A DNA stretch of 46,043 bases, from positions 1 through 46,043 of the forward strand of contig DAOTXK010000170.1 of the NCBI GenBank assembly GCA_034435395.1, read 5' to 3'. Positions 25,947-33,411 of this stretch are shown here, in pieces (position 1 is the first letter of the stretch; each line of letters begins with the position of its first letter). The notes under the pieces were generated by a model. That model had not been told where the DNA came from. It worked only from the letters and a program-made list of their open reading frames with translations, and did no database searches. Position numbers and translations under genes: made by a program. Source of the DNA: DAOTXK01 sp034435395 (GTDB lineage: Bacteria; Chloroflexota; Anaerolineae; Aggregatilineales; Ch27).

Positions 25947-26649
25947 GCTCGTTGACCTCTCGCTGCTGCCGGACGAGGGCGGCGATCTGCTGATAGACCC
26001 GCAATCCCTGGGGGCCGCTGCGCTCCGGGTGGTACTGAAAGGCGAAGATACGACCGTGGCGCAGGGCTGAGCAGAACGTTATCCCGCCATAGCGGGTCAT
26101 CGCCAGGATCACGGCGGGGTTTTCGGGGCGCGTGTAAAAGGAGTGGACGAAGTACATAAATTCGCCATCGGACTGGCCCGCCAATGGCGTGCCCTCCCAG
26201 CTCACGCCCTCTGGCCGGAAGATTTGATTCCAGCAGACCTGGGGCACTTTGAGCGGACGTCTGGTCACCCGATCCCCGCCGCCCAAGGCATCCACCGGGT
26301 TCTCAAAACGCACCACGTCGCCGCGGATGATATTCAGCCCCTGATGGTGGCCGAACTCGTAACTTTCCGTCATCAGCAACTGCTGGCCCAGGCAAATGCC
26401 GACCAGGAATCCGCCGGAGGCGGCGATATCCTGGAGCGGACCGACCAGATCGCGCTGGCGAAGGTTCCGCATCGCGTCGCCGTAGGCCCCCACACCGGGC
26501 AGGAACACCACGTCGGCGGCTATGATCTCGCCCCGGTCTGCTGTGATGTGGCCTTCCATCCCGGCATGAGCGCAGGCGTGTTTGACGCTGAACAGGTTGC
26601 CCAGCCCGTAGTCCACAATGGCAGCTCGGATGGATGCGGAGTCGGTCAT
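25939..26649 (-). CDS. hisH: HisH-like glutamine amidotransferase subunit
   Basis: 236 residues, class I glutaminase. Start AIVDYGLGNLFSVKHAC, nucleophile Cys in GICLGQQLL near residue 95, and catalytic His/Glu in FQYHPERSG near 215. It releases ammonia from glutamine. Housekeeping HisH works in histidine synthesis, but no other his gene is here and the downstream gene encodes a PtmG/WbpG-type amidotransferase, so it most likely feeds that enzyme. ATG at 26649 is chosen because it begins the conserved N terminus and lies 14 bases after the hisF-like stop; in-frame upstream codons would lie inside hisF. Confidence 0.92.
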   Translation of the reverse strand: MTDSASIRAAIVDYGLGNLFSVKHACAHAGMEGHITADRGEIIAADVVFLPGVGAYGDAMRNLRQRDLVGPLQDIAASGGFLVGICLGQQLLMTESYEFGHHQGLNIIRGDVVRFENPVDALGGGDRVTRRPLKVPQVCWNQIFRPEGVSWEGTPLAGQSDGEFMYFVHSFYTRPENPAVILAMTRYGGITFCSALRHGRIFAFQYHPERSGPQGLRVYQQIAALVRQQREVNEHV

Positions 26650-26662
26650 GTGGAACTTGCTT

Positions 26663-27541
26663 TCACCCGCGTTCGGCGACCATCTGATAGCGGCAGGCGA
26701 TGCCGCGCGCCCACAGATAACCTTTGACATCCGGTATCGTGGCGTCCCTGATCTTGGAGAAGCCGAGGCTGCCGCGCCGCCCCCGCAAAAATTCGACATT
26801 CCCCTCTTCGCCGAAGTGAGCGTCCTCATAAGCCTGGTGCTGGATGAAGTTGTAGTGCAGCACCGAAGCCAGACACACGGCGTCGGCCAGGCCATCCACG
26901 ATCCCATCATAGACATCTTCCACCGAACCTGCGCCGCCGCAGGCGATCACGGGGATAGACACCGACTCGGCAATGCGGCGCGTCAGTTCCAGATCGTAAC
27001 CCTGGCCAGTGCCTTCCTGATTGATCGAGGTGACCAGCAGTTCCCCCGCGCCCAGTTCTTCCGCCTGTTTCGCCCAGGCGAAGGCGTCGACGCCGGTGCG
27101 CTGCCGCCCGTAGTCGACGTAGGCTTCGTACCGGCCATCGGGATGGCGGATGGCTTCGATAGCCACCACAATGGTCGAAGAGCCGAAGGCGCGCGACGCC
27201 TCCCGAATCAGTTCGGGCCGCTGGATAGCCGCCGTGTTGATCGCCACCTTGTCCGCCCCGGCGCGCAGCACAGCCCGGATGTCATCCACGCTGCGCAGCC
27301 CGCCGCCGACGCACAGCGGGATAAAAATTTCCCGCGCCGTGCGCGTGACGATGTCCACCAGGCTGTTGCGCTGGTACAGGCTGGCGACGGCGTCCTGGTA
27401 GATCAGCTCATCCGCCCCGGTTTCATAATAAAAGCGGGCGAAGTGTTCCGGCTTGCCAAGCACGCGCAGCCCTTCCAGGTGGATGCCTTTGACCAGGTTC
27501 GGGCCTTTGATATCCAGGCGGGGGATGATGCGGACGTTCAC
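26663..27541 (-). CDS. hisF: HisF-like cyclase subunit, glycan-associated paralog
   Basis: 292 residues of the HisF (beta/alpha)8 barrel, about 35-40 longer than housekeeping HisF because of a C-terminal extension (after LHYNFIQHQAYED). The first-strand Asp is kept (RIIPRLDIKG) and the phosphate loop CVGGGLRS is present. The second catalytic Asp (AIDAKR in true HisF) is Glu here (AIEAIR), and the SxDRDG loop reads SINQEG. That fits a protein kept for binding HisH and channelling ammonia rather than for making imidazole glycerol phosphate. The start is GTG 27541, which overlaps the legH stop (GTGA). It works with the HisH-like and PtmG-type proteins encoded downstream. Confidence 0.9.
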   Translation of the reverse strand: MNVRIIPRLDIKGPNLVKGIHLEGLRVLGKPEHFARFYYETGADELIYQDAVASLYQRNSLVDIVTRTAREIFIPLCVGGGLRSVDDIRAVLRAGADKVAINTAAIQRPELIREASRAFGSSTIVVAIEAIRHPDGRYEAYVDYGRQRTGVDAFAWAKQAEELGAGELLVTSINQEGTGQGYDLELTRRIAESVSIPVIACGGAGSVEDVYDGIVDGLADAVCLASVLHYNFIQHQAYEDAHFGEEGNVEFLRGRRGSLGFSKIRDATIPDVKGYLWARGIACRYQMVAERG

Positions 27542-28242
27542 GCCGATGGCCTTTCTATCGTGCGCAAAACCCGTGCCGGAACTCCGGCGACCACCGTCCA
27601 GGGTGGCACATCGTGGATCACGACTGCCCCAGCCCCAACGATGGCCCCTTCGCCAATTGTGACGCACTGCCGGACGGTGGCTCCAGCGCCGATGTGGGCA
27701 GCCCGACCGATTTGTACCGTACTGGCCAGCCGCGCGCCAGTGGCAATGTGCACATGATCGCCCACCACACAGTCATGCTCTACGATAGCGCCGCTGTTGA
27801 TCAGGCAGTTTACGTCGAGCCGCGCCCCGGCGTTGACGATCGCCCCCGGCAGCAACTGGCCGCCCGCGCCGATGGTCGCCAAAGGTGAGACGATCGCCGT
27901 AGGATGGACGACGGTCAGGGGGGTCAGGCCGTGGGCGCAGGCCAGCTCGAACAGGCGCTGGCGGGGGCCGTTATCGCCGGCGCCGCCCACGCCGACGGCG
28001 AAGTGGGTCACCCCCTCCCTGGACAGCGCCGGCAGACGGTCGTCGCCCCCCAGGATGGGCAGGCCGAAGACATCGCCGCTTCGCCCTTCGCGCTCCAGAA
28101 TGCCGTGGATGATGGCGCATCCAGAGAGCTGAATGCAGTCGATCAACACGCGGGCATGGCCGCCGCCACCGATGATCACACAACGAGGCTTACTCTCGAG
28201 GCTGATGCGAACCTCCTGTGCCAGGCACAAACTCAAGGTCAT
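27538..28242 (-). CDS. legH: LegH/NeuD-type sugar N- or O-acetyltransferase
   Basis: 234 residues. An N-terminal Rossmann-like domain (CVIIGGGGHARVLIDCI) is followed by a left-handed beta-helix with hexapeptide repeats (NSGAIVEHDCVVGDHVHI, GAGATVRQCVTIG, GAGAVVIHDVPP). It belongs to the NeuD/PglD/LegH group. In this context it should N-acetylate the 4-amino sugar made by LegC. ATG at 28242 is the only ordinary start near the conserved region and makes a 53-base overlap with legG. A strong CAGGAGG (28218-28212) sits five bases before an in-frame ATC (28206), which would give a 222-residue protein if ATC is used. Confidence 0.9.
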   Translation of the reverse strand: MTLSLCLAQEVRISLESKPRCVIIGGGGHARVLIDCIQLSGCAIIHGILEREGRSGDVFGLPILGGDDRLPALSREGVTHFAVGVGGAGDNGPRQRLFELACAHGLTPLTVVHPTAIVSPLATIGAGGQLLPGAIVNAGARLDVNCLINSGAIVEHDCVVGDHVHIATGARLASTVQIGRAAHIGAGATVRQCVTIGEGAIVGAGAVVIHDVPPWTVVAGVPARVLRTIERPSA

Positions 28243-29383
28243 AGAAACGCTTGCGGGTAAGCTTAGCGTCTAGCGGGACCGTTTTCAACCGTTCGACGAT
28301 GATGGCGGCTGCCGGGCGGTGGCCCCGGTATGGGTTGACCAGATCGCGCAGGCTCTCGCGGAAGGCCGGGTCGGTGGCCCGGCGGATACCGGCCAGGATT
28401 TCCGCCCGCGAGTAGCCGGTATCGATCACGTTCGCGCCCCGTGTCCGGCCTTGCTGGCGCGTCCCGATGTTGACGACGGGCAGCCGGAACGATGCCGCCT
28501 CGATGATGCCGCTGGATGAGTTGCCGACCATGGCCGCTGCCGCCGCCATCATGCTGAAATAGCCCACCGTGCCCAGGTTCTCCACCAGTCTGGCCTCAGG
28601 ATGGGCCTGTACATAACCCGCAATGGCCGCCTGGATGATGTGGCTGCCGGGGTCGGCATTGGGGGCAGTGAATACCACCGGCAGGCCCGCATCCTCCAGC
28701 GCCGCCATCAACTCGCCGACCTGCGTCTCGGTCTGCTCGTATTCCAGCGTCACCGGATGGTAGGTTACCAGGAGCGGTGGCCTCGCCAGCCCCAGATCGT
28801 AGCGTCGGTTGAGGTCCGCCAGCGGCAGCAACTCGATGGTGTCGAGGTGATCCAGCCCTGGCGCGCCGCTGACAGTCACCCGCCAGGGTTCCTCGCCAAG
28901 CTGGATCACGCGCCGGGCATAGTCGGCGGTGGCCACAAAGTGCAGATGGCTGAGCTTGGTGATGGCGTGACGCAGGGCATCGTCCATCGCCCCCTGGCTT
29001 AGCTCGCCGCCGTGCAGGTGGGCCACCGGGATAGTGAAAGGCAGGGCGCTCAACGCCGCGGCCATGGTCTCAAAGCGGTCGCCCAGCACCAGCAGGATAT
29101 CCGGCCTGAGGCGCTCGTAGACCTGCGCGAAGCCCAGCAGCCCCACCCCGATGGACTTGGTGACGCCCGCCGGGGTATCGGAGGCCAGCAGCATTTCTAC
29201 CCGGGCAGCGATGGAGAAGTCACGCTCAACCTCCCGGACGGTCAGGCCGTGCCCTGGTGACAGATGCGCCCCCGTCACAATCAGGCACAGTTCGAGCGCC
29301 GGGTCGGCTGCGATGGCCCGCAGAACGGGCTGGAAGATGCCGTAATCCGACCGCCCCACCGTCACCACGCCGATTCGTCTCAC
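28190..29383 (-). CDS. legG: LegG-type hydrolysing nucleotide-sugar 2-epimerase
   Basis: 397 residues, GT-B fold of the NeuC/LegG/WecB group. Motifs: VTVGRSDYGIF at the N terminus, VLGDRFETMAAALSA, HLHGGELSQGAMDDALRHAI and NSSSGIIEAASFRLPVVNIG. It hydrolyses GDP- or UDP-2,4-diacetamido-2,4,6-trideoxyglucose with inversion at C2, giving the free mannose-configured sugar used by LegI. The GTG start at 29383 overlaps the legI stop (GTGA). The length and active-site blocks are intact. Confidence 0.93.
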   Translation of the reverse strand: MRRIGVVTVGRSDYGIFQPVLRAIAADPALELCLIVTGAHLSPGHGLTVREVERDFSIAARVEMLLASDTPAGVTKSIGVGLLGFAQVYERLRPDILLVLGDRFETMAAALSALPFTIPVAHLHGGELSQGAMDDALRHAITKLSHLHFVATADYARRVIQLGEEPWRVTVSGAPGLDHLDTIELLPLADLNRRYDLGLARPPLLVTYHPVTLEYEQTETQVGELMAALEDAGLPVVFTAPNADPGSHIIQAAIAGYVQAHPEARLVENLGTVGYFSMMAAAAAMVGNSSSGIIEAASFRLPVVNIGTRQQGRTRGANVIDTGYSRAEILAGIRRATDPAFRESLRDLVNPYRGHRPAAAIIVERLKTVPLDAKLTRKRFYDLEFVPGTGGSHQPRE

Positions 29384-30435
29384 GCCAGCATCTCCAGGCT
29401 GAGCAGCGTCCCCGCCGGGATGTCCATCCGGGCCGTTCGCCCGATCAGGTAGGGACGCATGCCCGGCGGCAGGCCGGTCCCAGGGCGTTTGAGGGCGATG
29501 TGGGCGGCGGTGAGCACGGTCCCGGTGGGGATGTCCTGGGCGGCCACCAGACTCCGGCGGGCGACGCGGGCCGTCTCTGCTTCACCGGGCGCTGGCTCTT
29601 TGCGGCCATGGCCGAGCGCCGCTTCCACCGTCCGGATGCCGCGCACCATCGCCTCCAACTCATCTGGCAGCAACGAGGCGCGGTGATCGGGGCCGGGCAG
29701 GGACCGGTCCAGCGTGAAGTGTTTTTCGATGACGCACGCGCCCAGGGCCACCGCCGCCAGAGGCACCTCAATGCCGGGCGTATGATCGGAATAACCGACC
29801 GGGGCCCCGAAGGCAGCCCGCATGGTCTGCATGGCCCGCAGGTTGGCCTCGGCGGGATCGGCGGGATAGCGGCTGACGCAATGCAGCAGGATCAGATCAT
29901 CGTTTCCGGCGTCCCGGATGGCCCGGACCGCCCCTTCCACCTCACCCAGGCAGGCCATGCCGGTCGAAAGGATGAGCGGCTTCCCTTTGCCGGCCAGGTA
30001 GGTCAGGAAAGGGATATTCGTCACGTCGCCGGAGCTGATCTTAAACAGCGGCACGCCGAGCTGATCCAGCAGATCGGCGCTCGCCTCGTCAAAGGGGGTG
30101 GAGAGAAACAGGATGCCCTGTTCGACGCAGCGGTCCCTGAGCGTCCGGAGCATATCCGCGGTCAGTTCCAGCCGTTTGAGCATGGCGAACTGCGATTCGC
30201 CCGCGTCGGTGGCCTGGCGTTGATAGGCCGCTTTAGGGGCATCCGGCGTCACCAGTTGCCCGGCCTGGAATGTCTGGAACTTGACGGCGTCCGCGCCGGC
30301 AGCCTGGGCGGCGTCCACCAGCCGGCAGGCCAGTTCCAGGTCGCCATTGTGGTTGACGCCTGCTTCAGCGATGATGAAACACGGCTGACCGGAGCCGATG
30401 GTCCATGAGCCGACGTTAACGGTCGTCTTGGGCAT
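29380..30435 (-). CDS. legI: LegI-type legionaminate synthase
   Basis: 351 residues: a NeuB TIM barrel plus C-terminal SAF domain (MLA at the end). Motifs: FIIAEAGVNHNGDLELA, AVKFQTFQAGQLVTP, SRYPADPAEANLRAM and EKHFTLDRSLPGPDHRASL. It condenses PEP with 2,4-diacetamido-2,4,6-trideoxymannose. The KFQTF and QFAMLKRLEL blocks are of LegI type, unlike the NANS-like copy at 11760. ATG at 30435 overlaps the end of legF by 20 bases, so both should be expressed together. Confidence 0.93.
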   Translation of the reverse strand: MPKTTVNVGSWTIGSGQPCFIIAEAGVNHNGDLELACRLVDAAQAAGADAVKFQTFQAGQLVTPDAPKAAYQRQATDAGESQFAMLKRLELTADMLRTLRDRCVEQGILFLSTPFDEASADLLDQLGVPLFKISSGDVTNIPFLTYLAGKGKPLILSTGMACLGEVEGAVRAIRDAGNDDLILLHCVSRYPADPAEANLRAMQTMRAAFGAPVGYSDHTPGIEVPLAAVALGACVIEKHFTLDRSLPGPDHRASLLPDELEAMVRGIRTVEAALGHGRKEPAPGEAETARVARRSLVAAQDIPTGTVLTAAHIALKRPGTGLPPGMRPYLIGRTARMDIPAGTLLSLEMLA

Positions 30436-31123
30436 GGGTTCTGTCCCGCAGAATCAGATCGGCCAGGTAAAAATCCCAGGGCGAGTCGATGTCCAGCGAA
30501 CGCTCCGGCGGCATGATGTACGGGATCGTCCCTGGTGGCAGGAAAGTGCGGTCCCGCACCAGCGATTCGGGCCGATTGAGGTAGATCGCGCCATTGAGGG
30601 CGTAGACTGGCGGCAGGTCCTGCCGCCGCAGATAGGCCAGGTCTGCCGTGACGAAGTCGGCCAGCCGGCCGTCTGCCGTGATGCGTTTGGCCAGGTAAGG
30701 ATGGCACCGCGCCTCGCTCACGCTGACGACCGCCGGCGCCTCGTGCTGGCGGGCCAGGGCCACGGCAGCGCTGATGTCCTCGGCGGAGCGGAAGGGGGAG
30801 GTCGGTTGCAGCAGCATCACGTATTCAGGATGAATATCTAAATTTTCCGCCAGCCACTGGATCGCATGCATGACGACGGAGACATGATCGGAATCGTCCT
30901 GGGCCAGGGCCGCCGGACGCAGGAAGGGCACTTCCGCCCCCCAGTCGCGGCTGATCTGCGCGATCTCGTGGTCGTCGGTGGAGACGATCACCCGATCCAG
31001 CGCCGGGGAGTGTAGCGCCGCCTCGATGGTCCAGGCAATCAGCGGCTTGCCGCCAAGCGGCTGCACATTCTTCCGCGGGATGGACTTGGAGCCGCCGCGC
31101 GCCGTGATCAAACCGACGATCAT
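30416..31123 (-). CDS. legF: LegF-type CMP-legionaminate synthetase
   Basis: 235 residues of the NeuA/LegF/PtmB family. N terminus IVGLITARGGSKSIPRKNV, then VIVSTDDHEIAQIS, LLQPTSPFRSAEDI, and the metal-binding end region SLDIDSPWDFYLADLIL. It activates legionaminic acid with CTP. It is the first gene of the minus-strand cluster. ATG at 31123 is preferred because the conserved start follows directly and GGGAG lies about 9 bases upstream. The 230-base gap to the divergent GH42 gene should hold its promoter, but I see only weak minus-strand candidates (for example TTGCGG, 18 bases, TATGAG near 31200-31230). Confidence 0.92.
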   Translation of the reverse strand: MIVGLITARGGSKSIPRKNVQPLGGKPLIAWTIEAALHSPALDRVIVSTDDHEIAQISRDWGAEVPFLRPAALAQDDSDHVSVVMHAIQWLAENLDIHPEYVMLLQPTSPFRSAEDISAAVALARQHEAPAVVSVSEARCHPYLAKRITADGRLADFVTADLAYLRRQDLPPVYALNGAIYLNRPESLVRDRTFLPPGTIPYIMPPERSLDIDSPWDFYLADLILRDRTHAQDDR

Positions 31124-31260
31124 CGGTGTCGCTCCCGAAAACCATCGTTCGGTCGAATGTCCACCAGCGTTGCCGTGTTCATGTCCTAAGTTTAACTCAT
31201 AGCCCCCAGTTGCAAAGCCCCGCAAAACCATGGCCGTGACAGCTTATTCCCCGAAAGCAA

Positions 31261-31289
31261 TTGAACAGGGCGGGTTTTGCACCTATCAT
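31261..31289 (+). promoter_or_regulatory. Candidate promoter of the GH42 gene
   Basis: TTGAAC (31261-31266), a 17-base spacer, then TATCAT (31284-31289). Spacing is optimal and the -10 differs from consensus at one base. The expected start near 31296 gives a leader of about 60 bases before the GH42 start codon. Confidence 0.55.
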
Positions 31290-31356
31290 CGTAGGGAACC
31301 GTTCACAATGGACTCGCGGCTCTCACCGAGCCTGCCCACAGATAAGGTGTATGCCC

Positions 31357-33348
31357 ATGTTTCGTTTTGGTGTGGACTACTATCCCGAACACTGGCCGGA
31401 AACCCGCTGGGCCGAAGATGCCCGCCTGATGCAGGAAGCGGGGATCAATGTGGTCCGGCTGGCCGAATTCGCCTGGGGCAAACTGGAGCCTCGCGAAGGG
31501 CAGTTCGCGTTTGACTGGCTGGACCGGGTCGTGGCGCTGTTGGGCGCGCATGGGATCAAAAGCGTCCTGGGCACGCCCACGGCCTCTCCCCCGCCCTGGG
31601 TGATGACTGACCCGGAGCTGTTCCTGGTTAACGAGGATGGCGTGCGCGTCACCTACGGCAGCCGCCGCGAATACTGCCCCACCCACGAGACCTACCGGCG
31701 GCACTCGTTACGGATCACTCAGGCGATGGCCAGCCATTACCGGGATAACCCGGATGTCATCGGCTGGCAGATCGATAACGAATTCGGGGGCCGCTGTTAC
31801 TGCCTGGAATGCCAGCGGGCGTTCCAGAGCTGGTTGCGGCGGAAGTATCAGACGCTGGACGAACTCAATGCGCGCTGGGGCACGATTTTTTGGAGCCACG
31901 TGTACACGGACTGGGCGCAAATCCCGCTGCCCTGGTCCCAGGCGCGCACGGCCAATCCCGGCCTGGCGCTTGATTACCGGCGTTTCATGTCCGACACCTA
32001 CCGGGCCTTCCAGCAGTTACAGATCGATGCCATCCGCCAGCGCTGCCCTGGTCACTTCATCACCCACAATCTGATGGGCTTCAATTATCCCAACCTTAAC
32101 TACTTCGAGATGGCAGAGCCGCTCGATTTTGTCGCCTGGGACAACTATCCGCGGGGGTTTTGGGAAATCAAGCCGGGGGTGGATGTGTCCGGGCTGGCCC
32201 TGGGGCACGATGCCATGCGCAGCCTGAAGCACCAAAACTTCTGGGTGATGGAGGCCCAGAGCGGCCCCGCTGGATGGGAGATCGTGGGGCTGATGCCCCG
32301 CCCCGGGGAGATCCGGCTGTGGGCCTACCAGGGTATCGCGCACGGCGCAGACGGCATCGTGTTCTTCCGCTGGCGGACCTGCCGCTTTGGCACCGAGCAA
32401 TACTGGCACGGCGTGCTGGATCATGATGGGCGGCCTCGCCGCCGTTATGCGGAGGTCCAGCGGATGGGGCAGGAGATCAAACGGATTGGCGAGCAGATCG
32501 CTGGCGCGGCGGTCCGGGCCGATGTCGCCATGTTGCTGTCCTACGACACCCGCTTCGCCTTCCAGGCGCAGCCCAACAACCCACGGTTGGACTATCCCGC
32601 TCACTTCGCCACGTATTATGCCGCTCTGCACCGGAAGAACGTGAGCGTGGAGATCGTCTCCCCTGCCGATGACTTCTCTGGCTACAAACTACTGATCGCC
32701 CCGGCGCTGTATGTGGTCGACCAGGCGCTGGCGGACAGGTTGCGCGCCTTTGCCGAAGACGGCGGCACGGTGATCTTCACGGCGCGGTCGGGCGTGAAAG
32801 ACGCGGCCAATGCGGTGGTCGATCAGCCGCTGCCCGGTCTGCTGGCCGATCTCTGTGGCGTGGAAGTCACCGAATATGATTCGCTGGGGGCGGAGATGGT
32901 GAACCCGCTGCGCTTTGAGCATCCTCAGGTCAGGGCGGGCGGCGGCGCGGCCGGCATCTGGTGTGATGTGCTGGAGCCCACCACTGCCGAAGTGGTGGCT
33001 TCCTACACCGAGGACTACTACGCCGGGAGGCCGGCCATCACCGTGAACCGCTTTGGGCGGGGCAGGGCGATCTACGTGGGCACCATCGGCGACGACGACC
33101 TGGCGCAGACCGTGATCGGGTGGGCGTCAGGGCTGGCGGGTGTTCAGCCGGTGCTGGAGACACCCGCCCAGGTTGAGGCGACCGCCCGCTGGCAGGGCGA
33201 CCATCGGTTGCTGTTCGTGCTGAATCATGGCGACGAGCAGCAGCAGGTGTCCCTCGACGGCGACTACGTGGACTTGATCAGCGGCGAGGCCAGGTCCGGT
33301 CGAGTTACCCTGCCGCCCAAGGAAGTGCTGATCTTGAGCGAACGCTAA
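31357..33348 (+). CDS. GH42 beta-galactosidase
   Basis: 663 residues, typical GH42 length, with barrel, trimerisation and C-terminal domains. Start FRFGVDYYPEHWPETRW is family-typical. The acid/base Glu is in GWQIDNEFGG (about residue 142) and the nucleophile Glu in FWVMEAQSGPAGW (about 300). Cysteines in REYCP and RCYCLEC match the GH42 zinc site. No signal peptide, so it is cytoplasmic and acts on imported galacto-oligosaccharides. ATG 31357 fits AAGG at 31344-31347 better than ATG 31351, which is also possible. It converges on an exo-rhamnogalacturonan-lyase-like gene, suggesting galactan side chains of pectin as substrate source. Confidence 0.93.
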   Translation: MFRFGVDYYPEHWPETRWAEDARLMQEAGINVVRLAEFAWGKLEPREGQFAFDWLDRVVALLGAHGIKSVLGTPTASPPPWVMTDPELFLVNEDGVRVTYGSRREYCPTHETYRRHSLRITQAMASHYRDNPDVIGWQIDNEFGGRCYCLECQRAFQSWLRRKYQTLDELNARWGTIFWSHVYTDWAQIPLPWSQARTANPGLALDYRRFMSDTYRAFQQLQIDAIRQRCPGHFITHNLMGFNYPNLNYFEMAEPLDFVAWDNYPRGFWEIKPGVDVSGLALGHDAMRSLKHQNFWVMEAQSGPAGWEIVGLMPRPGEIRLWAYQGIAHGADGIVFFRWRTCRFGTEQYWHGVLDHDGRPRRRYAEVQRMGQEIKRIGEQIAGAAVRADVAMLLSYDTRFAFQAQPNNPRLDYPAHFATYYAALHRKNVSVEIVSPADDFSGYKLLIAPALYVVDQALADRLRAFAEDGGTVIFTARSGVKDAANAVVDQPLPGLLADLCGVEVTEYDSLGAEMVNPLRFEHPQVRAGGGAAGIWCDVLEPTTAEVVASYTEDYYAGRPAITVNRFGRGRAIYVGTIGDDDLAQTVIGWASGLAGVQPVLETPAQVEATARWQGDHRLLFVLNHGDEQQQVSLDGDYVDLISGEARSGRVTLPPKEVLILSER

Positions 33349-33411
33349 AGCGGGCAGCCGTCTCCCGCCGCGACAGACAGGACCATGGCCCTCCTCAGCG
33401 GGCGCGCTGTC

